A DNA stretch of 64,000 nt, from the NCBI RefSeq assembly GCF_014636315.1, contig NZ_BMED01000001.1, positions 1,183,941-1,247,940 on the forward strand. Direction: 5' to 3'. The stretch is from Parundibacterium terreum (GTDB lineage Bacteria; Pseudomonadota; Gammaproteobacteria; Burkholderiales; Burkholderiaceae_D). Below are positions 25,979 through 33,460 of this stretch, in pieces; within the stretch, counting starts at the first letter, position 1, and each line of letters begins with the position of its first letter. The notes below the pieces were generated by a model. It ran no database searches. It was given only the letters and a program-made list of their open reading frames with translations, and was not told where the DNA came from. The translations under genes were made by a program, and so were the position numbers.

Positions 25979-26893
25979 ATGAATGCTCCCACCGACGCCG
26001 GTTTAGCGCAGATGTTTGATGCCATACAGCCCCGCCTGTTTGCTATCGCTTTTCAGATACTGGGCAATCGCTACGAAGCAGACTGCGTGCTGCAGCATGC
26101 GCTGGCCTGGTGGATAGCGGAAAGCCGCAGCCATCTGCAATCTGGCAATGCGCCAGAGACTTCGCGCCTGATTGCAGCGACGGCAAGGCTTGCCGTAGAC
26201 AGGCTAAAAACGCCAGCGCCGGACTCTCCCATTTACCTGGGCTGGCGGCTGCCGCTAAAGTTGGTGGAAATAGTCGCTCCGGAAGAGCTTGCCACGCAAG
26301 ATGCGGCTGCACTGGCAGATGATCTGCAGCGGACTTTGCTGTCGGCACTGCAGCACATCAGCCCTGCAGAACAGGCGGCATTCATCCTGCGCCATGTGTT
26401 CGGCCAGGACTACCGCCACGTCGCCTCCGCGCTAGGCCAGCCGCTGGCAGCCTGCCGCCAGATGGTGCTGCGCTCCCAGTTGCAAGTGCAGCGGCAGCGC
26501 ACCGGCCTCCTGGCACAGTTGGACAAGCAACGAGATAGGCAGCTGGACAGGTCCGATCAGGATACCTATCCACACGCCAACCGCGCGCCGGTACTGGCAT
26601 TCATGCGCGCCAGCGCGGATGCGGATGACGCCGCACTGCGCCAACTGGCATCGAAAGAAGTGGTGATCTTCAGTGAAGGCGGATCAGGCGCAACGCCATA
26701 CCCGCTGAGCTACCCAGCGTCAAGCCAGCGCCACTATCTGCCATGCCGCATCAGCGGCGAGCCGGGATTGCTTTTATACCTGGACAGAAAATTCAATTCG
26801 GCACAATCCTTCATTATTGATGAAGGCTGCATCATCGCGATATTTTTGATGCACGACATAGACAAGCTGGCCGGCGTGCCGCGTTCGCTTTGA
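25979..26893 (+). CDS. Diverged ECF41-like sigma factor homologue
   Basis: A 304-residue protein with the same layout as the ECF41 factor at 23556 (N-terminal sigma2-like, linker, sigma4-like, then a SnoaL-like domain) but eroded motifs. The sigma2 block reads FQILGNRYEADCVLQHALAW, losing acidic residues and the conserved E-D-V-V-Q-D. The linker motif is WRLPLK (89-94) instead of WLPEP. DGGGK is replaced by SEGGSG (232-237) and NPDKL by DIDKL near the C-terminus. The SnoaL-like region is intact in outline. No ECF41 promoter is visible upstream, and the repeat element sits there. It could be a dead sigma factor, a regulator of its neighbour, or a sigma factor of changed specificity. Confidence 0.8.
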   Translation: MNAPTDAGLAQMFDAIQPRLFAIAFQILGNRYEADCVLQHALAWWIAESRSHLQSGNAPETSRLIAATARLAVDRLKTPAPDSPIYLGWRLPLKLVEIVAPEELATQDAAALADDLQRTLLSALQHISPAEQAAFILRHVFGQDYRHVASALGQPLAACRQMVLRSQLQVQRQRTGLLAQLDKQRDRQLDRSDQDTYPHANRAPVLAFMRASADADDAALRQLASKEVVIFSEGGSGATPYPLSYPASSQRHYLPCRISGEPGLLLYLDRKFNSAQSFIIDEGCIIAIFLMHDIDKLAGVPRSL

Positions 26894-27081
26894 TTTCGAA
26901 CTTGCAACCTCTTACAAAAAATTAGCATATCCGCAAGATATGCATAATGGCAACGGAGCCAATCTCCCATTGCATTTCATGCAAACAAAATGCTTTATCT
27001 ATTGTCGAAAAAGCTGACATCTCTTCGCAAAAAATAGTCTTAATAACTTTAAGTAATTGATTTCATGAAGCAATCATCCAT

Positions 27082-27097
27082 TAGCACGATTTATGCT
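27082..27097 (+). promoter_or_regulatory. Weak sigma-54-like promoter upstream of PEP-CTERM gene
   Basis: TAGCACGATTTATGCT agrees with the sigma-54 consensus (TGGCACG-N4-TTGCT) at 10 of the 12 fixed positions, keeping GC at both ends but with A instead of G in the first GG. It lies 60 bp before the start. PEP-CTERM genes in related bacteria use sigma-54 with PrsK/PrsR, so it is worth noting, but the match is imperfect. Confidence 0.4.
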
Positions 27098-27156
27098 TGA
27101 TTACCCTGCGCATCGCCGACCATACACGATGCGCCCCATCACCATGGAGAATAAAA

Positions 27157-27822
27157 ATGAAAGCGATATCAGGGAAGAAATACTTATGCGCACTGGCGCT
27201 ATGCGCCGGCATCGCACCAGCGATGGCCGACGTGATATACAGCCAGGATTTTGAGGGGGGCACGCCAGACTGGACCTTCGACAGCTTTTGGCATGTAACG
27301 GCAAATGCCCCGGCGAGCGGCAAGGGGGCACTGGGTTATGTGCATGACGAGACTGCCAGCGCTACTCCGGACGGAAGCTATGCCGGGACTAACGGATCGC
27401 AATTCAATGCTTTCTCCGGTGTCATAGCTTTGACCAATTCCAATCACTTGCTGTTTGATGCACGCGTAGATGATGAAATCGGAGACGCGCCCGACTCATT
27501 CGATCGCTTGTCCATCGGTATTTCTCTGGACGGCATTAATTTTGGGACAGTGGTGGCCTCTTCCAACCCCGGAAATGGCGGCGTGAATATCACTGAAAAC
27601 GACGGCTATCATTCCTACGACGTGGACTTGTCAGCGTTCGCCAATCAAAACATCTATCTGTCCTTTGGCTTTGCCACCTTCGACGGCGTAGACGATGCGC
27701 ATCCGGGACCGCGTATCGACAATATCCTCATCACCGGCGCTGCAGTCCCTGAACCCTCATCCATCGCCTTGCTGGGGCTGGGTTTGACAGCTATGTGGAG
27801 AAGGCGCTCAAGGAAAGCCTGA
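27157..27822 (+). CDS. PEP-CTERM sorted secreted protein
   Basis: A 221-residue protein with an N-terminal signal (about 1-24), a strand-rich middle (concanavalin-like pattern, IYSQDFEGGTPDWTF at the start, FATFDGVDD at the end) and a C-terminal sorting tail: VPEPSSIALLGLGLTAMW followed by RRRSRKA. That is the PEP motif, membrane helix and basic end recognised by an exosortase, which cleaves near PEP. The mature protein is likely surface or biofilm-matrix associated, as for other members. GGAGA lies just upstream of the ATG. A possible sigma-54 promoter precedes it. Confidence 0.9.
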   Translation: MKAISGKKYLCALALCAGIAPAMADVIYSQDFEGGTPDWTFDSFWHVTANAPASGKGALGYVHDETASATPDGSYAGTNGSQFNAFSGVIALTNSNHLLFDARVDDEIGDAPDSFDRLSIGISLDGINFGTVVASSNPGNGGVNITENDGYHSYDVDLSAFANQNIYLSFGFATFDGVDDAHPGPRIDNILITGAAVPEPSSIALLGLGLTAMWRRRSRKA

Positions 27823-27824
27823 TG

Positions 27825-27899
27825 TCAGGATAGAGCAGCGCCGGAGCAGCTATCAAGCAAACCGGCGCAGCTCTGACCTGATGGCCTGCATTGTTTTTT
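27825..27899 (+). terminator. Long hairpin terminator after PEP-CTERM gene
   Basis: Left arm 27825-27844 (starting TCAGGATAGAGC) pairs with 27862-27881 (ending GACCTGA) at about 17 of 20 positions, and a T run follows at 27893-27899. It sits between two convergent genes and may serve both. Confidence 0.7.
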
Positions 27900-27917
27900 C
27901 AGGTCGACATTTTGCAG

Positions 27918-29138
27918 CTACTGCCCCTTCTTCATCCGCGCAATCGATCCCCTGCTCGCATCTTCCTTGTACGCATAGATCACCTTGCCGTTATGGATTT
28001 CGCCCATCACGATCATGTTCAGGTCTATGGCTTCGTGGTCGGTGGGGGTGAAGGGGCGGTCGTAGCGGGAGACTACGGTGGAGGCGGTGCGCAGCTTCAG
28101 GTTTTCCAGCGCTTCCTGGATCTTGGGACCTTCGGTGGAGTTGGCCTGGAACATGGCCAGTGCCAGCAGGCGCAATGCATCATAGGTCTGGCCGGCAGCG
28201 ACGGCGGACGGAATGCCATTGACCTTGTTGATCTTGCGGTAGGCTAGCGAGAACTGGTTGCTGACCGAGCTGAGCTCATTCTCGATGAAAGTGACCGACA
28301 TCCTTGCACCCTCGGCACCTAAGCCGGATTTATCAATGAAGGCTTGCTGCGACAAAGTCCAGGGACCTGCCAGCGGCAGTTTCAGCTTCATCTTTTCTGC
28401 GCTCCTGACCACGCTGGCGGCGTCCGGCCCCAGGCAATACATGACGATGGCTTGCGCACCGCTGTCCTTGGCATGCTGTAGCTGGGTGCTCATATCTTGC
28501 TCGCCGACCTTGAAACTTTCCACCACTACCGGCTTCAGCTTGCGGCGCTCCAGCTCGGCCAGCATGCTTTGCTTGCCAAACTGGCCGTAGGGGCTTTCAT
28601 CATGCAGCAGCGCGATCTTGTCTATCTTGCGGCGGTCGATCACGTCATTCAGAATCACAATGGGTTGCAGGGCATCGCTGGCGGAGGTGCGGAACACATA
28701 GCTGGCCGGGTAAGCCGGCGGCATGAAGGTCTTGGTGATGCTGGCGCCGGTAGCGCCGGAGACTATCAGCGGTATCTTGGCTTCCTGGAAAATCTTCGCC
28801 GCCGGCAGTGCCACGCCGGTATTGCCGAAGCCGACCACGGCTACCACATGGTCTTTCTCCACCATCTCTTTGGCGATGGCAGCGCCTATGTCGGGCTTGG
28901 CCTGGTCATCACGCTCCACCAACTCTATCTGCCGCCCCATGATGCCGCCTATCTGGTTGATATCCGCCAGAAACACGCGCGCACCGCCCATGATGCTCTG
29001 CCCCATGTCTTCCGAGGATTTGCCGGTGACCGGCCCGATCACCCCTATCTTGATGGTGGGCTGCTGGGCGGAAGCGAAGGCGCTGAAACCGAGTGCTGCC
29101 GCCAGGAAAAGTAAACGGAAAGGTCCATGCTGATGCAT
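27918..29138 (-). CDS. Branched-chain amino-acid-type ABC binding protein, orphan
   Basis: A 406-residue precursor with a signal peptide (about 1-24), in the Leu/Ile/Val-type periplasmic binding protein family (PBP1): IKIGVIGPVTGKSSEDMG at the start, GGIMGRQIELVERDDQ, a hinge, and a C-terminal lobe. No ABC permease or ATPase gene is adjacent, so it may pair with components elsewhere. The ligand might be an amino acid or an aromatic compound, as in other betaproteobacterial members. GGAGACA upstream of the ATG. Confidence 0.92.
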   Translation of the reverse strand: MHQHGPFRLLFLAAALGFSAFASAQQPTIKIGVIGPVTGKSSEDMGQSIMGGARVFLADINQIGGIMGRQIELVERDDQAKPDIGAAIAKEMVEKDHVVAVVGFGNTGVALPAAKIFQEAKIPLIVSGATGASITKTFMPPAYPASYVFRTSASDALQPIVILNDVIDRRKIDKIALLHDESPYGQFGKQSMLAELERRKLKPVVVESFKVGEQDMSTQLQHAKDSGAQAIVMYCLGPDAASVVRSAEKMKLKLPLAGPWTLSQQAFIDKSGLGAEGARMSVTFIENELSSVSNQFSLAYRKINKVNGIPSAVAAGQTYDALRLLALAMFQANSTEGPKIQEALENLKLRTASTVVSRYDRPFTPTDHEAIDLNMIVMGEIHNGKVIYAYKEDASRGSIARMKKGQ

Positions 29139-29407
29139 TGTGTTGTCTCCAAAAGAGGTATTTTTATTTTATTTCCTCATGGCAATATACCTGAGCTTGA
29201 TGACAGCTTGCGATTTTTGATGCGCATGAACCAAAAACACGACAGATTGTCTCAAGGCCGGAAAGACGCCCTGCCGGGCATCTTCATCCATGCTACATTG
29301 TTATTGCCTTATTCACCACGGATCAATCTATCAGGTCCATGCATCTAATTCTGCAGGGCGGCGCAGCAAACCAATACGAACTGTAGCGAAACAATCAGAG
29401 AGGGCAC

Positions 29408-29866
29408 ATGATCAAACGTTTTATTTGTATAGCCGGCTTGGCTGCCGTCGCACTGGCAGCAAGCTGTGTGCAGGCGGCGGTAGTCATTCCCAAGGATCTG
29501 GTTGGCATCTGGGCTACGCCGGGGTCCACGTTTAACGGGCAAGCGCTGCTGACCGGCCAGGCCATGTACATTGATAGCGACGGCACCGGCGCCAGCATCG
29601 CCGGCAACGGCAATGATGTGCTGGGCGTACGCTTTGTGGTCACCGCCTACAAGGAAGCCAGCCATACCCTGCATCTGGACCTGACGGAAAGCCGCAGGGT
29701 CATCATGAGCACCGTGATCACTTGGGACCCGGAACAGAAGATCATCTATTCTGAAAAAGATCCCTCACAAAAATTTGGGCGGCGTTTTGATCAGGTATCG
29801 ACCGAGGTGAGAAAGTCTTTGGGGCTGGAAGTAAGAACCCTGCCCGTTGAGCCATCGCGGCCATAG
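29408..29866 (+). CDS. Small secreted protein of unknown function
   Basis: A 152-residue protein with a signal peptide (about 1-23), then a strand-rich mature part with VGIWATPGSTFNGQALL and GRRFDQVSTEVRKSLG at the end. I do not know the family. It is divergent from the binding-protein gene and converges on the arylamine N-acetyltransferase gene. GAGGGC just upstream of the ATG. Confidence 0.7.
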   Translation: MIKRFICIAGLAAVALAASCVQAAVVIPKDLVGIWATPGSTFNGQALLTGQAMYIDSDGTGASIAGNGNDVLGVRFVVTAYKEASHTLHLDLTESRRVIMSTVITWDPEQKIIYSEKDPSQKFGRRFDQVSTEVRKSLGLEVRTLPVEPSRP

Positions 29867-29880
29867 AAGCCATCGTGGCT

Positions 29881-30693
29881 TTAGGCTGGAATTTTCTCTG
29901 GCAACAAGCTGCGCAATGATAGTCCCGCCACCAGGCTCATTCCAAAATCCGCCTGCAGGATCTGCCTGTACTCTGCCTCACTCGCAATCGCATGCTCGGT
30001 GCGCTCGCCGCCCGCAGTAAGGATCAGCCTGCCGTTGGAGATGGTCTTGCGCCCGTCCTCCGTGGCGATGGAGCACACGGATTTTTTGGTGAAGGGAGAA
30101 TCCGGCGAGCTTTGCTGGTACATACACATGGGCTGGAAAGCTTCTATGCCATGCGCATCCAGGTCAAACCTGTATTGCGGCTGCCAGTCCATGCTCTCCT
30201 TCTGTTTTTGCTGCAGCAGTACATAATCGCTGCCCTCCCGCCGGAAACAATAAGCGGCATCCCGCTGCGTGACCGGCTCATCCTGTAATAGCAAGGGCTC
30301 GCGGAAGGAATCGCCGAAGCCTACATCAGCGATGTACTGCTTCCCATCCAGCTCCACCAGCAATAGCATATGGTCGAAGGGTTGGCCAAAGCTGTTGCCG
30401 TACACCACGCAGGCAGACAACATCTGCACCTTGAAGCCCAGCGTGCTCAGCAAGGCAAAAAACAGGTGGTTCAACTCATAGCAAAAGCCGCCGCGTCGCG
30501 CCGCCACGATCTTGTTATACAGGGCCTGTTGCGTAATGACGATGGGGCGGCCCAATGGGATGTCCAGGTTTTCAAACGGCACCTGCAGCATGTGCGCCTG
30601 ATGCAGGGCCTGCAGGGTAGACAGCTCTACCGCCAGGCTGCCCTTATACGCAATCCGCCGCAAGTAGTACGCGACCTGTTGTTCCGTCAGCAT
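29881..30693 (-). CDS. nat: Arylamine N-acetyltransferase
   Basis: A 270-residue enzyme transferring acetyl from acetyl-CoA to aromatic amines and hydrazines. The catalytic triad is present: C71 in RRGGFCYELN, H108 in FDHMLL, D123 in IADVGFGD. Size and N-terminal motif (VPFENLDIPLG) are typical. The start at 30693 has AAGGAAC upstream and lies inside the preceding gene, overlapping it by 50 bp, consistent with translational coupling. In an operon with the SnoaL and flavin reductase genes behind a SoxR promoter, it could detoxify redox-active aromatic amines or antibiotics. Confidence 0.93.
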   Translation of the reverse strand: MLTEQQVAYYLRRIAYKGSLAVELSTLQALHQAHMLQVPFENLDIPLGRPIVITQQALYNKIVAARRGGFCYELNHLFFALLSTLGFKVQMLSACVVYGNSFGQPFDHMLLLVELDGKQYIADVGFGDSFREPLLLQDEPVTQRDAAYCFRREGSDYVLLQQKQKESMDWQPQYRFDLDAHGIEAFQPMCMYQQSSPDSPFTKKSVCSIATEDGRKTISNGRLILTAGGERTEHAIASEAEYRQILQADFGMSLVAGLSLRSLLPEKIPA

Positions 30694-31201
30694 GGAAGTT
30701 CCTTGTAAATTGATCGATGGCGCTGTGATGTAAATCAAGCTGGATCTCCTCATCGCAGGCGCAGTACAGCATGCCTTTGTAAGACATGCCCAGATACTCG
30801 TAGGTAAGGCGGAAGATGTCTTCAAAACAGGGCGTCAGTTCTGCATTGGCACCGGTAGAGATGACGGCGCCGGATTTCTGTCGCAGGCGACGGCCCATTT
30901 CTTTTTCTATCGTCAGCAGATCGGACCAGCGGTCCAGGAAAACCTTCATGACGCTGCTGGGGGAATACCAGTAGATAGGAGAAGCCAGCACGATATGGTC
31001 GTAGCCGATGATTTCATCCATCAGCGGCAAAAAATCATCGTCGCTGTTGTGATGCTTGTAGTCGTAGGCATCAATATCGTAGTCTGCCAGATCAAACAGG
31101 CGGGCAGAGCCGGCCGGCGCAATATGCTGTGCAACGCGCAGCGCCAGTTGATGCGTATTGCCGCCGTTTCTGGCGGTACCGAGAATGATTGCAGTGCTCA
31201 T
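30644..31201 (-). CDS. NADPH-dependent FMN reductase-like flavoprotein
   Basis: A 185-residue flavodoxin-fold protein: LGTARNGGNTHQLA (FMN phosphate loop, about 7-20), VLASPIYWYSPSSVMKVFLDRW (about 71-92) and KSGAVISTGAN (about 109-119). It matches the NADPH-dependent FMN reductase/azoreductase family. The end overlaps the NAT gene. It follows the SnoaL gene with a 38-bp gap, in the SoxR-controlled operon. The reaction would be reduction of quinones or flavins, consistent with SoxR sensing redox-cycling compounds. Confidence 0.9.
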   Translation of the reverse strand: MSTAIILGTARNGGNTHQLALRVAQHIAPAGSARLFDLADYDIDAYDYKHHNSDDDFLPLMDEIIGYDHIVLASPIYWYSPSSVMKVFLDRWSDLLTIEKEMGRRLRQKSGAVISTGANAELTPCFEDIFRLTYEYLGMSYKGMLYCACDEEIQLDLHHSAIDQFTRNFHADGTTGRVLLAADCV

Positions 31202-31239
31202 TGTTTAACTCTTTGAGATAGATAAATCTGGAATAAGCT

Positions 31240-31656
31240 CTACGCGGGTACACCGCCGATTTGTTGCAGCAGACCGAGACGATCCGCCTGCAGCCATGCC
31301 TGTCGCGCCTTGCCATCACTCATCCGGTAGATCGTGATGGCGGTCTGTGTCACTGCCTTGTGGCTGGCGACTACACCGGCAAACGGACCTTGATGCGTGG
31401 CCGTAAATGTCCAGCGCACGCACACCCTGTCGCCCTCGGCGAACAGGTCTTCCACGACAAAATGCACATCCGGAAAAGCTTTTCTGAGTGTGGCAACCGT
31501 TACTGCAAACTCGGCCGGTCCCTGCTCTCCCCGGCTGCCAATAAAATCATCGCCCAGCAATTCATGCAGCAGTTCCAGCTTGCCGGTATTGAAGCAGTCT
31601 TCGTAGATTCGGCGCACGATCAGTTTATTGTTTTCCGGGATTTGAGTAGCCAGCAT
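31240..31656 (-). CDS. SnoaL-like polyketide cyclase-family protein
   Basis: A 138-residue SnoaL fold protein with the ester-cyclase motif pattern (NNKLIVRRIYEDCFNTGKLELLHELLGDDF at the start; VRWTFTATHQGPFAG; ITIYRMSDGK). First gene of an operon with the FMN reductase and NAT. The -35/-10 of a 19-bp-spacer promoter with SoxR box lies directly upstream (31692-31722). Start ATG with GAGAGA upstream. The enzymatic role is unknown. Confidence 0.85.
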   Translation of the reverse strand: MLATQIPENNKLIVRRIYEDCFNTGKLELLHELLGDDFIGSRGEQGPAEFAVTVATLRKAFPDVHFVVEDLFAEGDRVCVRWTFTATHQGPFAGVVASHKAVTQTAITIYRMSDGKARQAWLQADRLGLLQQIGGVPA

Positions 31657-31691
31657 CGGATTCTCTCTTGTCGGTGATTTGGAGTAGAATC

Positions 31692-31722
31692 AGTGTAAAA
31701 CCTCAACTTAACTTTAGGTCAA
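31692..31722 (-). promoter_or_regulatory. SoxR-type operator and 19-bp-spacer promoter
   Basis: On the minus strand TTGACC (-35, 31722-31717) and TACACT (-10, 31697-31692) are 19 bp apart, the over-long spacing used by MerR-family activators. Within the spacer, CCTCAACTTAACTTTAGG (read on the plus strand, 31701-31718) agrees with the SoxR box CCTCAAGTTAACTTGAGG at 16 of 18 positions. It would activate the SnoaL/FMN reductase/NAT operon and lies also next to the soxR start. Confidence 0.85.
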
Positions 31723-31732
31723 GGAGTTTTTG

Positions 31733-32197
31733 ATGTCCAGGATAGAACCGGCCGATATCAGCAAGCGGCTGTCTGTGGGAGAGGTGGCGAAGCGCAGCGG
31801 CGTGGCGGTCTCGGCCATCCATTTTTATGAAGCCAAGGGCTTGATCACCAGCCTGCGCAACGAAGGCAACCAGCGTCGCTATGCCAGGGATGTGCTGCGC
31901 CGGGTGGCTGTGATCAAGGTAGCGCAGCGCATCGGCATCTCGCTGGCCTCCATCCATGAAGCGCTGGCATCGCTGCCGCAGGGCCGCACGCCGAATGCGG
32001 CAGACTGGGCCAGGCTATCGCGCCGCTGGCAGCAGGAACTGGATGACAGGATCACCAAACTGACGCAGTTGCGCGACCAGATGAACGACTGCATAGGCTG
32101 CGGCTGCCTGTCGATTGACGCTTGCAGGCTGCGCAATCCGCTGGATGAATTATCGGAACAAGGCGCGGGCGCGCGGCTGCTGGACCCGGTGGACTGA
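31733..32197 (+). CDS. soxR: SoxR redox-sensing activator
   Basis: A 154-residue MerR-family regulator. Helix-turn-helix at about 12-60 ([20 protein letters not shown]), dimerising helix, then the [2Fe-2S] cluster motif C120-x2-C123-x-C125-x5-C131, the SoxR fingerprint. It oxidises on contact with redox-cycling drugs and superoxide and activates its targets. Transcribed divergently from the SnoaL-FMN reductase-NAT operon; the intergenic box is a good SoxR match. The ATG at 31733 has AAGGAG 5 bp upstream. No soxS gene is present, as usual outside enterics. Confidence 0.96.
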   Translation: MSRIEPADISKRLSVGEVAKRSGVAVSAIHFYEAKGLITSLRNEGNQRRYARDVLRRVAVIKVAQRIGISLASIHEALASLPQGRTPNAADWARLSRRWQQELDDRITKLTQLRDQMNDCIGCGCLSIDACRLRNPLDELSEQGAGARLLDPVD

Positions 32198-32251
32198 GCA
32201 AGCCGGCGCTATTCTGTTATCCCGCTATCCTGCTATCCTGCCATAAGGTGA

Positions 32252-33262
32252 TTATTTCAAATTGGCTTTCAGGAACTGCGTAACAGACTTGACCAGCTCC
32301 GGCGCCAGCGGCAGTGCCGCATTGGAATAGGATCCGATCTGCTCTTGCAGATCGCCGTCAACCAGCTTCAGCACGTGGTTCATTCCCGGCACGATGGCAA
32401 GGGTTGCCGACGGCTTGGCTTTTTTAAGCGCTTCGGCATCGGCAACCGTGATTTGCAGATCGGTGCTGCCCTGCACGATCAGCACGGGAATATCCAGCTT
32501 GGCCAGCTCCACCGCTGGCACATATCTGAACCAGGAAATCAGGTAGGGCTGTATGCTTGGCCGGTACAGCGCTGCAAATCCGGCGGGTACATCGCCGGCG
32601 AGTATCCCGTGTTCCAGTGCAAGCAAGACGCGCTCGTTTTCAGCAGCGGCTGCGCCGTTCAGCTTGGGGCGCAATTGTTTTCGCAGCACGTCGGCAGCGC
32701 CTTGGGCGGGGCCGGCGATGGACACATAGGCGTCGGCCTTGGCCTGGCGCGCGGCGAGCATGGCAATTAGCGAGCCTTCACTGTGGCCGATGATGGCAAC
32801 CGATGAGAAGCGCTCATCCTGCTTCATCTTTTGCACCCAGCCGCTGGCGTCGTTCACATAATTATCAAATCGCAGCGCCGACTCCACCGGGCCGGCGGCG
32901 GCACTTGCAGCGATGCCGCGCTTGTCGTAGCGCACGCTGGCAATACCGGCATCTGCCAGAGCCCGCGCCAGTTGCTTCAGGCTGTTGTTGGGGCCGGGCA
33001 GCATGCTGCTGTTGCCGTTGCGATCTGTAGGACCTGAACCGGCAACGATGATGGCAAGCGGCACGCGGCCTGCTGCGGTAGGCAATTGAGCAGTTGGCAA
33101 TTGCAAGCTGCCGATGATCTTGCCAGTGGGTGTATCCAGGATGGTGGCCTGTTCGGCGATGGTAGCGCTATCAACGTGACTTGCCGGAGAATTCCGGGCA
33201 GTATCATCGGCATGGGAGCTGGTGGATAAAACAAACAGCAAACTGAACAGCAAGGTGCGCAT
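32252..33262 (-). CDS. Secreted alpha/beta hydrolase
   Basis: A 336-residue protein with a signal peptide (about 1-18) and alpha/beta hydrolase fold. Nucleophile S161 lies in GHSEGS; the acid is the Asp in VQGSTDLQI near 265 and the His in GMNHVLK near 297. A conserved GSGPTDRNGN loop (about 75-84) precedes, as in a family of dienelactone hydrolase-like or esterase-like bacterial proteins. Substrate unknown. AAGGAAA lies upstream of the ATG. It converges on soxR. Confidence 0.88.
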   Translation of the reverse strand: MRTLLFSLLFVLSTSSHADDTARNSPASHVDSATIAEQATILDTPTGKIIGSLQLPTAQLPTAAGRVPLAIIVAGSGPTDRNGNSSMLPGPNNSLKQLARALADAGIASVRYDKRGIAASAAAGPVESALRFDNYVNDASGWVQKMKQDERFSSVAIIGHSEGSLIAMLAARQAKADAYVSIAGPAQGAADVLRKQLRPKLNGAAAAENERVLLALEHGILAGDVPAGFAALYRPSIQPYLISWFRYVPAVELAKLDIPVLIVQGSTDLQITVADAEALKKAKPSATLAIVPGMNHVLKLVDGDLQEQIGSYSNAALPLAPELVKSVTQFLKANLK

Positions 33263-33460
33263 AGGTTTCCTTTTCTATCTCCGGCCAATCGCTTAATGGC
33301 CGTCGCAAACTGATGAAGATAATACCAAGCAATCAAAAATGAGACATTCCCTGTGCCTTGATCCACAATTCCTGCTGGATCAGGATCATTGTTCGCAGCT
33401 TGCCGCTGCGCCACGGTACTATTGCCGATCGCCAGCCTACCCTCTTTTTCAATTTATTGC

